Below, one piece after another: positions 50,557 to 59,394 of a DNA stretch of 64,000 nucleotides. Where the stretch lies: NCBI RefSeq assembly GCF_000424305.1, contig NZ_AUJQ01000007.1:1-64000 (forward strand), read 5' to 3'. The position numbers and the translations under genes were made by a program. How positions within the stretch are numbered: the stretch's first letter is position 1; each line of letters starts with the position of its first letter. Source of the DNA: Pseudobutyrivibrio ruminis AD2017. GTDB taxonomy: Bacteria > Bacillota > Clostridia > Lachnospirales > Lachnospiraceae. The notes below the pieces were generated by a model that did not search any database, had not been told where the DNA came from, and saw only the letters and a list, made by a program, of their open reading frames with translations.

Positions 50557-51048
50557 TTGAAAAAAGGGCAGCTAAGAAAACATAATATAGATATCCTGTT
50601 TTTGATGGTATTGTTTTTTATATTCACCTTTTCCGGGGTGAGCGTACTTTTGATGGCTGTAAATTCTTATAAATCAGTAGTTTTTGCCAATGAGTCAAAC
50701 GCTAATGCACGTATTGCTACAGCTTATATAAGAGAACAGGTTAGACAGCATGACGAAGCTGGCGCTATTACCTTGGGCAAATTTGATGGAAATGATTGCA
50801 TCAAAATGTCAGAGGGCGAAGGCTACAGCTTGTATATCTACGAATATGACGGATTTTTAATGGAGCTTGAGGCAAAGGATAATTCTGGCGCCACAGCTGA
50901 TTTTGGAAACAAAATTCTTGAAATAAATGATATGAGTCTTGATGAAAAGGATGGTATGCTTAATGTGACAATCCAGGAAAAATCAGGCGAAGAGTTGAAC
51001 ATGAAAATCGGTGTTAAGTCAACGGAGGTGGAATCAGATGAGGAGTAG
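50557..51048 (+). CDS. Pseudopilin-like protein 2 (possibly DUF4860 type)
   Basis: A 163-residue protein with a hydrophobic N-terminal helix (~13-35) after a short basic leader, then a beta-rich exported domain. It resembles a group of Lachnospiraceae proteins found beside GspF and pilins, which I recall as DUF4860, but I am not certain of that name. TTG 50557 is chosen because AAAGGAG lies 5 bases upstream; a longer TTG start at 50536 would include that site. It overlaps the next gene by 11 bases. Confidence 0.65.
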   Translation: MKKGQLRKHNIDILFLMVLFFIFTFSGVSVLLMAVNSYKSVVFANESNANARIATAYIREQVRQHDEAGAITLGKFDGNDCIKMSEGEGYSLYIYEYDGFLMELEAKDNSGATADFGNKILEINDMSLDEKDGMLNVTIQEKSGEELNMKIGVKSTEVESDEE

Positions 51049-51421
51049 AAATAATGGTTCCAGAATCTTTTTGACGGAGCTGATGTTTTCAATATTTTTC
51101 TTTATTATAATATCTGCCATTTGCCTTCAGTGCTTTGCTGGAAGTTATGTTAAAAGCAAACAGGCTAAGGAAATAACAGCAGCTGTAAATCTTGCAACTA
51201 ACGCAGCTGAAGAATATCTAGCTATCTATAATTACAAGGGTGACACCATTTACTATGACGAAAACTGGCAAGAGGTGGATGACAAGGATGCAGTTTATAA
51301 AATGACAAGCATCGTAATCGAACCAGAAAAAAGGGGACAGTGCCAGCAGATGCATGTGGTGGTGGCCACAATGTTAGACGAAGAAATATATTCCCTTGAG
51401 GTTGAAAAGGCGCTTAAGTAG
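51038..51421 (+). CDS. Type IV prepilin-like protein 3
   Basis: A 127-residue protein with a short charged leader ending in Gly (RSRNNG), then SRIFLTELMFSIFFF, close to the FTLIELL pattern of type IV prepilins. The Glu sits two residues later than usual after the Gly. One helix (~13-35) and a small globular domain follow. ATG 51038 is set by GGAGGTGG upstream. It overlaps the preceding gene and is followed 8 bases later by the fourth pilin-like gene. Confidence 0.72.
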   Translation: MRSRNNGSRIFLTELMFSIFFFIIISAICLQCFAGSYVKSKQAKEITAAVNLATNAAEEYLAIYNYKGDTIYYDENWQEVDDKDAVYKMTSIVIEPEKRGQCQQMHVVVATMLDEEIYSLEVEKALK

Positions 51422-51429
51422 GAGAAGCC

Positions 51430-51792
51430 ATGGAACAAAACAAAAGAGAAAGCAGGACAATAATAAATATTGGAACCTCTCTTATGGTGGTTATTTTGAT
51501 TGGATTAGCGTTTGCTGTAATAGCAGCTCTTACAATATCATCTAGCTATAATAACTATAATCTAAGTCAGAAGCTTAAAAACCACACTGCTGAGTACTAT
51601 GCTGCAGCTAATAAGGCGCAGGAGAAAATAGCAGCATCTGATTGGGCCGACCAGGAGTTTACAGTTGATATAAACGAAGATCAGGTTTTGCAGGTAAAGG
51701 TGGATAAAGGGGAGATAGTTAAGTTTAATGTGGAAAACTCCTCAGATTGGGAGGCTGATAGTTCACAACCTCTCTTAACAATTCAAGACTAA
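51430..51792 (+). CDS. Pseudopilin-like protein 4
   Basis: A 120-residue single-helix protein. A basic N-terminus is followed by GTSLMVVILIGLAFAVIAAL and then a coiled, Ala-rich segment (AEYYAAANKAQEKIAAS) and a small beta domain. The topology equals its three upstream neighbours. No strong prepilin cleavage motif is seen. It lies between prepilin-like gene 3 and the PilT-like ATPase gene, within one operon. Confidence 0.65.
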   Translation: MEQNKRESRTIINIGTSLMVVILIGLAFAVIAALTISSSYNNYNLSQKLKNHTAEYYAAANKAQEKIAASDWADQEFTVDINEDQVLQVKVDKGEIVKFNVENSSDWEADSSQPLLTIQD

Positions 51793-51804
51793 AGGTGAAT
51801 CAAT

Positions 51805-52911
51805 ATGAGTGTAAATATAGTTAGTTATTTAACCGACGCAGTAAATAAATATAAAGCCTCAGATATGTTTATTATCACAGGTCGTGAGGTGTCCTTCAGA
51901 GTTAATGATATGGTTATGACACGCTCTGAATTAGAGGCAAATTATGAGGAAAAATCCGAGGAAGATGATGGCCCTGTAACACCATCTATGGCAGAATCTC
52001 TTGTTGCACAGATTTATGAACTTGCAGGAAGAGACATTTTAAAGTATAAAGAATACGGCGATGATGATTTTTCTTTCGCCATAAAGAATGTATCAAGGTT
52101 CAGAGTGAATGCATTTAAGCAAAGAGGAACTTATGCAGCAGTCATTCGTGTAATCACATTTACGTTGCCTGATTACAAGGAACTTATGATACCAGAATCT
52201 GTTATCAAGCTATCAAACGAATCAAAGGGATTAGTACTGGTTACGGGTCCTGCAGGAAGTGGTAAGTCTACCACATTGTCTTGCATCGTTGATAAGATAA
52301 ATAAAAATTATTGTAAACACATTATTACATTAGAGGACCCGGTGGAGTACCTTCACAGGCATGCTAAATCAATAGTGTCCCAGCGAGAAATCCACTTAGA
52401 TACAGAAAACTATGTGACAGCACTTCGTGCCTCACTTAGACAGAGTCCAGATGTTATCTTGCTTGGAGAAATGCGTGATGCTGAAACCATTTCCGTTGCA
52501 ATGACCGCGGCTGAGACAGGTCATTTGATACTGTCTACATTGCATACCATTGGCGCAGCTAACACCATCGATAGAATTATCGATGTTTTCCCATCAGAGC
52601 AGCAACATCAGATAGCATTGCAGCTTTCTATGGTTATAAAGGCAGTTGTATCTCAGCAGCTGGTTCCAGCAGTAGATGGCACACTTGTGCCTGCATTTGA
52701 GGTTATGACGGTTACACCAGCCATTAGAAACATGATTAGAGAAAATAAGGTGCCACAAATCGAAGGTGTTATTTATTCTAGCGACACTGAAGATATGGTT
52801 TCTATGGACTCTAGCTTATTCAAGCTTGTTAAGGCAGGCAAAATTACAAAAGAAACAGCAATGGAGTATGCAGTTAATGCAGAAATGCTAGGAAGAAGAT
52901 TAGGAGTTTGA
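51805..52911 (+). CDS. PilT-like type IV pilus ATPase
   Basis: A 368-residue hexameric secretion ATPase of the PilT/GspE superfamily. Walker A is GPAGSGKSTT, the Asp box is ITLEDPVEY, the degenerate Walker B is VILLGEMRDAET, and the His box is GHLILSTLHT. The length and the AIRNMIRENKVPQIE C-terminal motif match PilT retraction ATPases rather than PilB assembly ATPases. No PilB, prepilin peptidase or PilM/N/O homologue is found in this window. It ends the pilus-like operon, 4 bases before the SulP gene. Confidence 0.92.
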   Translation: MSVNIVSYLTDAVNKYKASDMFIITGREVSFRVNDMVMTRSELEANYEEKSEEDDGPVTPSMAESLVAQIYELAGRDILKYKEYGDDDFSFAIKNVSRFRVNAFKQRGTYAAVIRVITFTLPDYKELMIPESVIKLSNESKGLVLVTGPAGSGKSTTLSCIVDKINKNYCKHIITLEDPVEYLHRHAKSIVSQREIHLDTENYVTALRASLRQSPDVILLGEMRDAETISVAMTAAETGHLILSTLHTIGAANTIDRIIDVFPSEQQHQIALQLSMVIKAVVSQQLVPAVDGTLVPAFEVMTVTPAIRNMIRENKVPQIEGVIYSSDTEDMVSMDSSLFKLVKAGKITKETAMEYAVNAEMLGRRLGV

Positions 52912-52915
52912 TTTA

Positions 52916-54562
52916 ATGGAAAGTTTTAAACCTATGCTGTTTACTTGCATGAAAAATTATAGCAAGGAGCAGTTCTTTAAAGATTTAGTATCAGGAATCA
53001 TCGTGGCAATCATTGCATTGCCACTTTCTATTGCCTTGGCGCTTGCGTCAGGAGTTGGCCCAGAGCCAGGTTTATATACAGCAATCGTGGCTGGCTTTTT
53101 GATTTCCTTCTTCGGAGGAAGTACAGTTCAGATAGCTGGTCCAACAGCTGCATTTGCAACAATCGTAGCAGGAATCATTGCCACAGATGGTATGGATGGT
53201 CTTATCATCGCAACTATTATGGCAGGTATCATTTTGATAATTTTAGGTTTGGTAAAAGCCGGAGCACTTATCAAATTCATACCTTACACAATCACAACAG
53301 GATTCACAGCCGGAATCGCAGTTACTATTCTTATTGGTCAGTTCAAGGATTTCTTTGGTGTAGATTTCCGTGGCGAAAAGCCAATTGAGACAATTGATAA
53401 GTTAAAGGTATTCTTTGCAAACATTGATTCACTTAACGTTCAGGCAATGATGGTAGGTGTTATCTGCCTTGCAGTGCTTATTATCTGGCCTAAGTTTTTC
53501 TCAAAGATACCAGCATCTATCATCGCAGTATTTGTTAGTATCGCAATCGTTCAGGGCTTACATCTTAACGTAAATACGATAGGTACTCTTTACCCTGATT
53601 TAAAGGCAGGACTTCCAAGCCTTTCAGTACCACATTTCTCACTTGCAATAGTTAGAAATGAAATGCCTAACGCATTTACAATCGCAATCCTTGCAGCTAT
53701 CGAATCACTTCTTTCTGCAGTAGTTGCTGATGGTATGGTTAACAGTAAGCACAGAAGTAATCAGGAGCTTATCGGTCAGGGTATCGGTAATATCGGCTCA
53801 GTTTTATTTGGTGGTATTCCAGCTACAGGTGCTATCGCACGTACAGCTGCCAACATCAAAAACGGTGGACGTACACCAATCGCAGGTATGGTTCATTCAA
53901 TCACACTTTTAATCGTACTTGTAGTACTTATGCCTTATGCAAAGTTCATCCCAATGCCATGTATCGCAGCTATTCTTTTCCAGGTAGCTTACAACATGTG
54001 CCAGTGGAGACCATTCGTAAGACTTGTAAAATATGCTCCAAAGTCAGATATCATTGTACTTGTACTTACATTCATCCTTACAGTAGTATTCGACCTTGTT
54101 GTTGCTATTGAGTGGGGTATGATTGTTGCATGTATCCTTTTCATCAAGAGAATGAGCGAGGAGACACATGTAAGTGGTTGGACATATCAGTCAGATGACG
54201 AGGAATTCGTTGATGACCTTAGACCAGTTGAGAAGGAAATCCGTGTATTCGAAATCACAGGACCTCTTTTCTTCGGTGTTTCAGATATGCTTGCAAATGA
54301 AATCAATGTAAAGCACTTCACAAAGGTACTTGTTATCAGAATGCGTTCCGTTCCAGCTATTGATGTTACAGCTCTTAGAGCTTTAAGAGATCTTGTAGAG
54401 CGTGCTAAGGCTAAGGGCGTAACTGTAGTATTCTCACACGTAAACGAGCAGCCAAGACATATGATGGAGAAGGCTGATTTCATCAGCGTTGTAGGTGAGG
54501 AGAACTTTGCACCAAACATTGATGCAGCACTTGATAGAGCAGAAACAATTATAGGCAAATAA
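52916..54562 (+). CDS. SulP-family anion transporter with STAS domain
   Basis: A 548-residue membrane transporter of the SLC26/SulP family, carrying sulfate, bicarbonate or related anions. The N-terminal ~400 residues hold 10-14 helices, with the family's GLYTAIVAGFLISFFGG and QIAGPTAAF motifs. The C-terminal STAS domain (~440-548) contains PAIDVTALRALRDL, with Thr at the place where Ser is phosphorylated in SpoIIAA. It begins 4 bases after the PilT-like gene and ends 2 bases before mfd, so it could be read with either. The transported ion is unknown. Confidence 0.93.
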   Translation: MESFKPMLFTCMKNYSKEQFFKDLVSGIIVAIIALPLSIALALASGVGPEPGLYTAIVAGFLISFFGGSTVQIAGPTAAFATIVAGIIATDGMDGLIIATIMAGIILIILGLVKAGALIKFIPYTITTGFTAGIAVTILIGQFKDFFGVDFRGEKPIETIDKLKVFFANIDSLNVQAMMVGVICLAVLIIWPKFFSKIPASIIAVFVSIAIVQGLHLNVNTIGTLYPDLKAGLPSLSVPHFSLAIVRNEMPNAFTIAILAAIESLLSAVVADGMVNSKHRSNQELIGQGIGNIGSVLFGGIPATGAIARTAANIKNGGRTPIAGMVHSITLLIVLVVLMPYAKFIPMPCIAAILFQVAYNMCQWRPFVRLVKYAPKSDIIVLVLTFILTVVFDLVVAIEWGMIVACILFIKRMSEETHVSGWTYQSDDEEFVDDLRPVEKEIRVFEITGPLFFGVSDMLANEINVKHFTKVLVIRMRSVPAIDVTALRALRDLVERAKAKGVTVVFSHVNEQPRHMMEKADFISVVGEENFAPNIDAALDRAETIIGK

Positions 54563-54564
54563 TT

Positions 54565-57500
54565 ATGAAAACATTTTTAGAACCATTTGAAAATCTAACA
54601 GCGGTGGAGTCTCTTCGTGAGGCTCTTTCTCGCCGCGGTAAAGTCTATGATATAACAGGGTGTGCCGATAAGGCGCACCTTATTTTTGGTATAGGCCATG
54701 ACGTTGATTATAAGCTGATTATTACAGCAGATGAATTAAAGGCAAGGGAGCTTGTGGAGGAATATCGTTTTTACGATGAAAATACGGTATTTTTCCCAGC
54801 AAAGGATTTCCTGTTTTACCAGTCGGATATCAGAGGTAACGCCCTTACACGTGAGCGTATGAGCGCCATAGAGGCGGTTATCAGCAATAATTCATGTACT
54901 GTAATAACCACCATAGATGCGTTGATGAATAAGCTACCTGCACTTTCTTATTTTGAGGATGGTGTGGTAGCTATATCTGATACGGATACAATTGAGCTTG
55001 AGGCATTGCGCCGCAAGCTGGTTGCCATGGGCTATGAAAATGTGGGTACTTGCGAGCATCCAGGTGAGTTTGCAGTTAGAGGTGGAATCATCGATGTGTT
55101 CCCACTTACTTCGGATTTGCCAGTTCGTATTGAGCTGTGGGGTGATGAGGTTGATAGCATTCGTACCTATGATGCCAGCAATCAGAAGTCTATCGAAAAT
55201 ATAAATTCTGTTTTAATTTTTCCTGCGGTCGAGCTAATACTGGGGGCTGACGAGGTGGAGGCTGGTCTTAAGAAGATTGAGGCAGAGCGAGATGAGCGCT
55301 ATGAACAGTATCGTAAGGAAATGAAAACGGAAGAGGCATATCATCTGAAAACCTATGCCGACAGAGTTGTGGAAGAGACCAGAGAATGGGGATTATCCCA
55401 GGAGCTGGAAACAAATCTCACTTACTTCTGTGACAAGCTAGGTTCATTTATAGATTTTATGCCAAAGGGAACCTACGTGTTTATTGACGAGGTGCAAAAG
55501 GTAATAAATAAGGGCGAGGTTACTGAAACAGAGTTTTCTGATGCTATGACACGCCGAGTTGAGGCAGGCTACATGCTAAGGGGCCAGATGGAAATGTTGT
55601 ATAGCGTGTCAGAGATATTTGGAAGAATCGAAAAATATCCTACTACACTTATGTCTGTTTTGGATGCTAAGAACAAGCTGCTGAAATCAGCAGACCATTT
55701 CAGCATTGCTGTGCAGGGTGTTAATGCCTACAATGGTTCCTTCGAGCTGTTAACTAAGGAGTTGCTCCAATACAAGAAACGTAAATACAAGGTACTGCTT
55801 GTGACCAGCTCTTCTACCAAGGGACAGCGCTTAGCAGAGGATTTGTTAGAAGAGGGGCTTAACGCATATTTCACCACGGATTTAGATCACAAGATTAATC
55901 CTGGGGAAACAATGCTATGCGTTGGAAATATTAAAAGAGGATTTGATTATCCTGATTCAGCCTTTGTAATGCTGTCTGACGGAGATATCTTTGGACATGT
56001 TCGTAAGAAGAAGCGCAGGGTAAAGAAATACGAAGGGGAATCTATTTCATCCTTCCAGGATCTTCACGTTGGAGATTATGTTGTTCATGAAAACTATGGC
56101 TTGGGCGTGTACAAGGGCACCGAGCAGATGGAAGTGGACAAGGTAATCCGTGACTATATAAAGATTGAGTATGCAAAGGGAAGCAATCTGTATGTGCTTA
56201 CTTCCCAGCTTGATATGATACAGAAATATTCTGGCCCTGATGGCAAGAAGCCAAAGCTTAACAGTCTTGGTGCAGGCACTCAGGAATGGACCAGAACAAA
56301 GCAGAAGGTTCAATCGGCTGTTGGTGTTGTTGCCAAGGAGCTGGTGGATTTGTATGCTTTGCGTCAGAATACGGATGGATTTGTGTATGGACCGGATACT
56401 GTATGGCAGAAGGAATTTGAAGAGAGCTTCCCATATGAGGAAACAGAAGGTCAGCTTACAGCTATTGAGGCTGTTAAGAAGGATATGGAGTCTAAGAAAA
56501 TCATGGATAGACTTATCTGTGGTGACGTAGGCTTTGGCAAAACCGAGGTTGCCATGCGAGCTGCATTTAAGGCTGTTCAGGAAGGCAAGCAGGTTGCATA
56601 TCTGGTGCCTACCACAATCCTTGCCCAGCAGCACTACAATAATTTCATCCAGAGAATGGGTGGCTATCCTGTAAACATGGGATTGCTGTGTAGATTTAGA
56701 ACTGCTGCGGAGCAGAAAAAGACTATTGAGGATTTGAAAAAGGGCATGGTAGATATCGTTATCGGTACACACCGCCTGCTTTCAAAGGACGTAGAGTTTA
56801 AGGATTTAGGGCTTCTTATCATAGATGAGGAGCAGCGATTTGGTGTTAATCATAAAGAGCGCATTAAGCAGATGAAAAAGACGGTAGATGTATTGTCTCT
56901 TTCTGCTACACCTATTCCTCGTACACTTCACATGTCACTTGTTGGAATACGAGATATGAGCGTGCTAGATGAAGCGCCAATGGAGCGTACTCCTATACAG
57001 ACCTTTGTATTTGAATATAACGAAGAAATGGTGCGTGAAGCAATCGTGCGTGAGATGGCAAGAGACGGTCAGGTGTACTATGTATTCAACAGAGTGCGTG
57101 GCATTCAGGATATGGCTGCTGAAATAGAGCGCCTGGTTCCAGAGGCGACAGTTGGTTATATCCATGGTCAGATGACCGAGGCCAAGGTTGAAGATGTAAT
57201 GATGCAGTTTATCAATCATGAGATTGATGTGCTTGTGGCTACCACTATTATCGAAATCGGACTGGATATTTCTAACGTAAATACGATAATCATTCATGAT
57301 TCTGACAATATGGGATTGTCTCAGTTATATCAGCTTCGTGGACGAGTAGGCCGAAGTAATCGTACCGCATATGCATTTTTAATGTATAGAAGGGACAAGA
57401 TGCTAAAGGAAGTTGCAGAGAAGCGACTTGCTGCCATTAAGGAATTTACAGATTTAGGTTCTGGCTTCAAAATCGCCATGCGAGATTTGGAGATACGTGG

Positions 57501-58092
57501 AGCCGGAAATCTGTTAGGTGTGGAGCAGCACGGCAACATGACTGCAGTAGGTTACGACCTATACTGCAAGATGCTTAACGAGGCCGTAAAGATAGAAAAG
57601 GGCGAGGTGAAGGAAGAAAACTTCAACACCTCAGTGGATATCAATATCGAAGCATATCTTCCAGATACCTATGTTTCCAACGAAGAGCAGCGTATCGATA
57701 TCTACAAGCGTATTGCTGCTATCGACAGCGAGGAAGCCAGAGACGATATGCTTGACGAGCTTGTGGACCGCTTCGGTGAACCAAAGCGATGCGTCCAGAA
57801 TCTGCTTTGGGTGGCCATGCTTCGTGTAAAGGCTCACGATGCCTATGTTACAGCCATCGAGCAAAAGGGCGACATCATCCGTATCGTCATGTACGAAAAG
57901 GCCAAGATAGATGTGGCTCAGATTCCAGCTCTCCTAGAGCGCAACAATCCACACATTACCTTTGCGGCAGACCCTAAGAACCCAGCCTTCATATTCAACA
58001 CCCGGGCCAACACACGCATCAAACCATCCGAGGTTTTCGAGTACCTGCAGGACTTTTTGTTGGATTTGAAGACCCTGAAGGTGGAGGAATAG
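54565..58092 (+). CDS. mfd: Transcription-repair coupling factor
   Basis: A 1,175-residue ATP-dependent translocase that removes stalled RNA polymerase and recruits UvrA. In order: a UvrB-like N-terminus, the CarD/RID polymerase-binding domain (~496-590: VGDYVVHENYGLGVYKG), the helicase with Walker A GDVGFGKTE (~652) and DEEQ at ~752, the RecG-like translocation segment, and the C-terminal D7 region. The length is standard. It starts 2 bases after SulP, with no terminator between, so transcription from the pilus locus may read in. Confidence 0.97.
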   Translation: MKTFLEPFENLTAVESLREALSRRGKVYDITGCADKAHLIFGIGHDVDYKLIITADELKARELVEEYRFYDENTVFFPAKDFLFYQSDIRGNALTRERMSAIEAVISNNSCTVITTIDALMNKLPALSYFEDGVVAISDTDTIELEALRRKLVAMGYENVGTCEHPGEFAVRGGIIDVFPLTSDLPVRIELWGDEVDSIRTYDASNQKSIENINSVLIFPAVELILGADEVEAGLKKIEAERDERYEQYRKEMKTEEAYHLKTYADRVVEETREWGLSQELETNLTYFCDKLGSFIDFMPKGTYVFIDEVQKVINKGEVTETEFSDAMTRRVEAGYMLRGQMEMLYSVSEIFGRIEKYPTTLMSVLDAKNKLLKSADHFSIAVQGVNAYNGSFELLTKELLQYKKRKYKVLLVTSSSTKGQRLAEDLLEEGLNAYFTTDLDHKINPGETMLCVGNIKRGFDYPDSAFVMLSDGDIFGHVRKKKRRVKKYEGESISSFQDLHVGDYVVHENYGLGVYKGTEQMEVDKVIRDYIKIEYAKGSNLYVLTSQLDMIQKYSGPDGKKPKLNSLGAGTQEWTRTKQKVQSAVGVVAKELVDLYALRQNTDGFVYGPDTVWQKEFEESFPYEETEGQLTAIEAVKKDMESKKIMDRLICGDVGFGKTEVAMRAAFKAVQEGKQVAYLVPTTILAQQHYNNFIQRMGGYPVNMGLLCRFRTAAEQKKTIEDLKKGMVDIVIGTHRLLSKDVEFKDLGLLIIDEEQRFGVNHKERIKQMKKTVDVLSLSATPIPRTLHMSLVGIRDMSVLDEAPMERTPIQTFVFEYNEEMVREAIVREMARDGQVYYVFNRVRGIQDMAAEIERLVPEATVGYIHGQMTEAKVEDVMMQFINHEIDVLVATTIIEIGLDISNVNTIIIHDSDNMGLSQLYQLRGRVGRSNRTAYAFLMYRRDKMLKEVAEKRLAAIKEFTDLGSGFKIAMRDLEIRGAGNLLGVEQHGNMTAVGYDLYCKMLNEAVKIEKGEVKEENFNTSVDINIEAYLPDTYVSNEEQRIDIYKRIAAIDSEEARDDMLDELVDRFGEPKRCVQNLLWVAMLRVKAHDAYVTAIEQKGDIIRIVMYEKAKIDVAQIPALLERNNPHITFAADPKNPAFIFNTRANTRIKPSEVFEYLQDFLLDLKTLKVEE

Positions 58093-58132
58093 GGAGAATG
58101 CTACGTAAAACAGCCTTAATGCATGGCATGCC

Positions 58133-58161
58133 TTGTATAATTCACGAGGATTAATTATAAT
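58133..58161 (+). promoter_or_regulatory. Promoter of the PrsA-like gene
   Basis: TTGTAT (58133-58138), 17 bases, then a perfect TATAAT (58156-58161). It sits 48 bases upstream of the PrsA-like start. Confidence 0.65.
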
Positions 58162-58209
58162 AAAAAGGCTTGAAAATATTTGGGTGGGGACACTCAGGAG
58201 GAATTTATA

Positions 58210-59391
58210 ATGAATAAAAAAATGGTTAAGGCAGCTGGGCTTACTGCACTATCAGCAGTAGTTATGATGACCGGCTGTGGTAAGATTAATTCTAATGAGA
58301 CACTTGTTACAATTAAGACAGAGGATGGAACAAAGGATACTATTTCCTTAGGTTATGGTAACTTTGTGGCAAGATATCAGCAGGCTATGTATGACCAGTA
58401 TCTTCTTGCATATTACGGTGAAGATATGTGGAAGTCAGATATGTCAGGAAGTGGTTCGACACTTCAGGAAGATACAAAGGATGGCGTGCTTGAGGATATG
58501 GAAGCACAGTATCTTGCAAAGGTCCATGCCAGCGATTATGGGGTAGAAATATCTAAGGATCAGAAGAACGATATTGCAGAAGCAGCAAAGAAGTTCATTT
58601 CTGATAATGATAAAGACTCTCTTAAGGCAATGGGTGCAACAGAGGAATACGTTAAAGAATATCTTGAGTACAGAACTTACTATGCACTTGTAAGTGAAGC
58701 AGCAAAGGATGCATCTGATGCTGATATTAAGGATGAGGATTGCTGGATGCGTTCATTTAGCTACGTATTATTTGATACAACAGGTAAGACTGATGCAGAT
58801 GGCAATAAGACAGACTTAACTGATGACGAAATTGCAGAAATGAAGACTCAGGCAAAGGAGCTTTCTACATCGGAGGATTTTGATGCAAAGGTTGAAGAGC
58901 TTGGCCTTACTACTCAGAACTTCTCTTACCTTAAGGGTGAGTCAGAGGATGAAACAATGGACATGTCCGTTATCAAGGAAGCTGAACAGCTTAAAGAGGG
59001 CGAACAGTCAGGCGTTATCGTTGTTGAAGGTACAGGTATGTATGTAATTAAGCTTACATCAGACCATGATGAGGATGCTTCAAACAGCAAGAGAGAATCA
59101 CTTCAATCTGAAGCTTTTGACAAGCTTATGGATGAGTGGAAGGAAGCTATCACTTGGAAAGTAAATGATAAGGCTTGGGAAAAGGTTCAGTTCGATTCAC
59201 TTTTCAAGGCTCCTGAAACAAAGGAAGATTCAAAGGAAACTGAAGCTACAACAGCTCCAGAAGAATCTACTGAGGTAACTGAGGAAACTACAGAAGAAAC
59301 AAACCAGGAAGATACAACAGCAGACGGGGAGACAGAGGAAACATCTGAAGAAACAACAGATGAGACTACTGAGGAAACAGAAGCGGAGTAA
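58210..59391 (+). CDS. PrsA/SurA-like foldase lipoprotein
   Basis: A 393-residue surface lipoprotein. The lipobox MTGC puts the lipidated Cys at about residue 23. The SurA_N-like helical region (~45-170) is followed by a PPIC-type segment (~235-300: FSYLKGESEDE, EQSGVIVVEGTGMYVIKL). This fits foldases that help exported proteins fold outside the membrane. The rotamase core is degenerate, so chaperone activity without isomerase is possible. The last ~65 residues are a Thr/Glu low-complexity tail. ATG 58210 follows AGGAGG. In several Firmicutes a PrsA-type gene follows mfd, as here. It starts 117 bases after mfd, with its own promoter. Confidence 0.85.
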   Translation: MNKKMVKAAGLTALSAVVMMTGCGKINSNETLVTIKTEDGTKDTISLGYGNFVARYQQAMYDQYLLAYYGEDMWKSDMSGSGSTLQEDTKDGVLEDMEAQYLAKVHASDYGVEISKDQKNDIAEAAKKFISDNDKDSLKAMGATEEYVKEYLEYRTYYALVSEAAKDASDADIKDEDCWMRSFSYVLFDTTGKTDADGNKTDLTDDEIAEMKTQAKELSTSEDFDAKVEELGLTTQNFSYLKGESEDETMDMSVIKEAEQLKEGEQSGVIVVEGTGMYVIKLTSDHDEDASNSKRESLQSEAFDKLMDEWKEAITWKVNDKAWEKVQFDSLFKAPETKEDSKETEATTAPEESTEVTEETTEETNQEDTTADGETEETSEETTDETTEETEAE

Positions 59392-59394
59392 TTT

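Noticed and set aside
56047-56772. Minus-strand open frame of 241 codons inside mfd
   Set aside because: It is antisense to conserved mfd helicase and CarD-like sequence, with no start signals and odd composition. It is not a gene.
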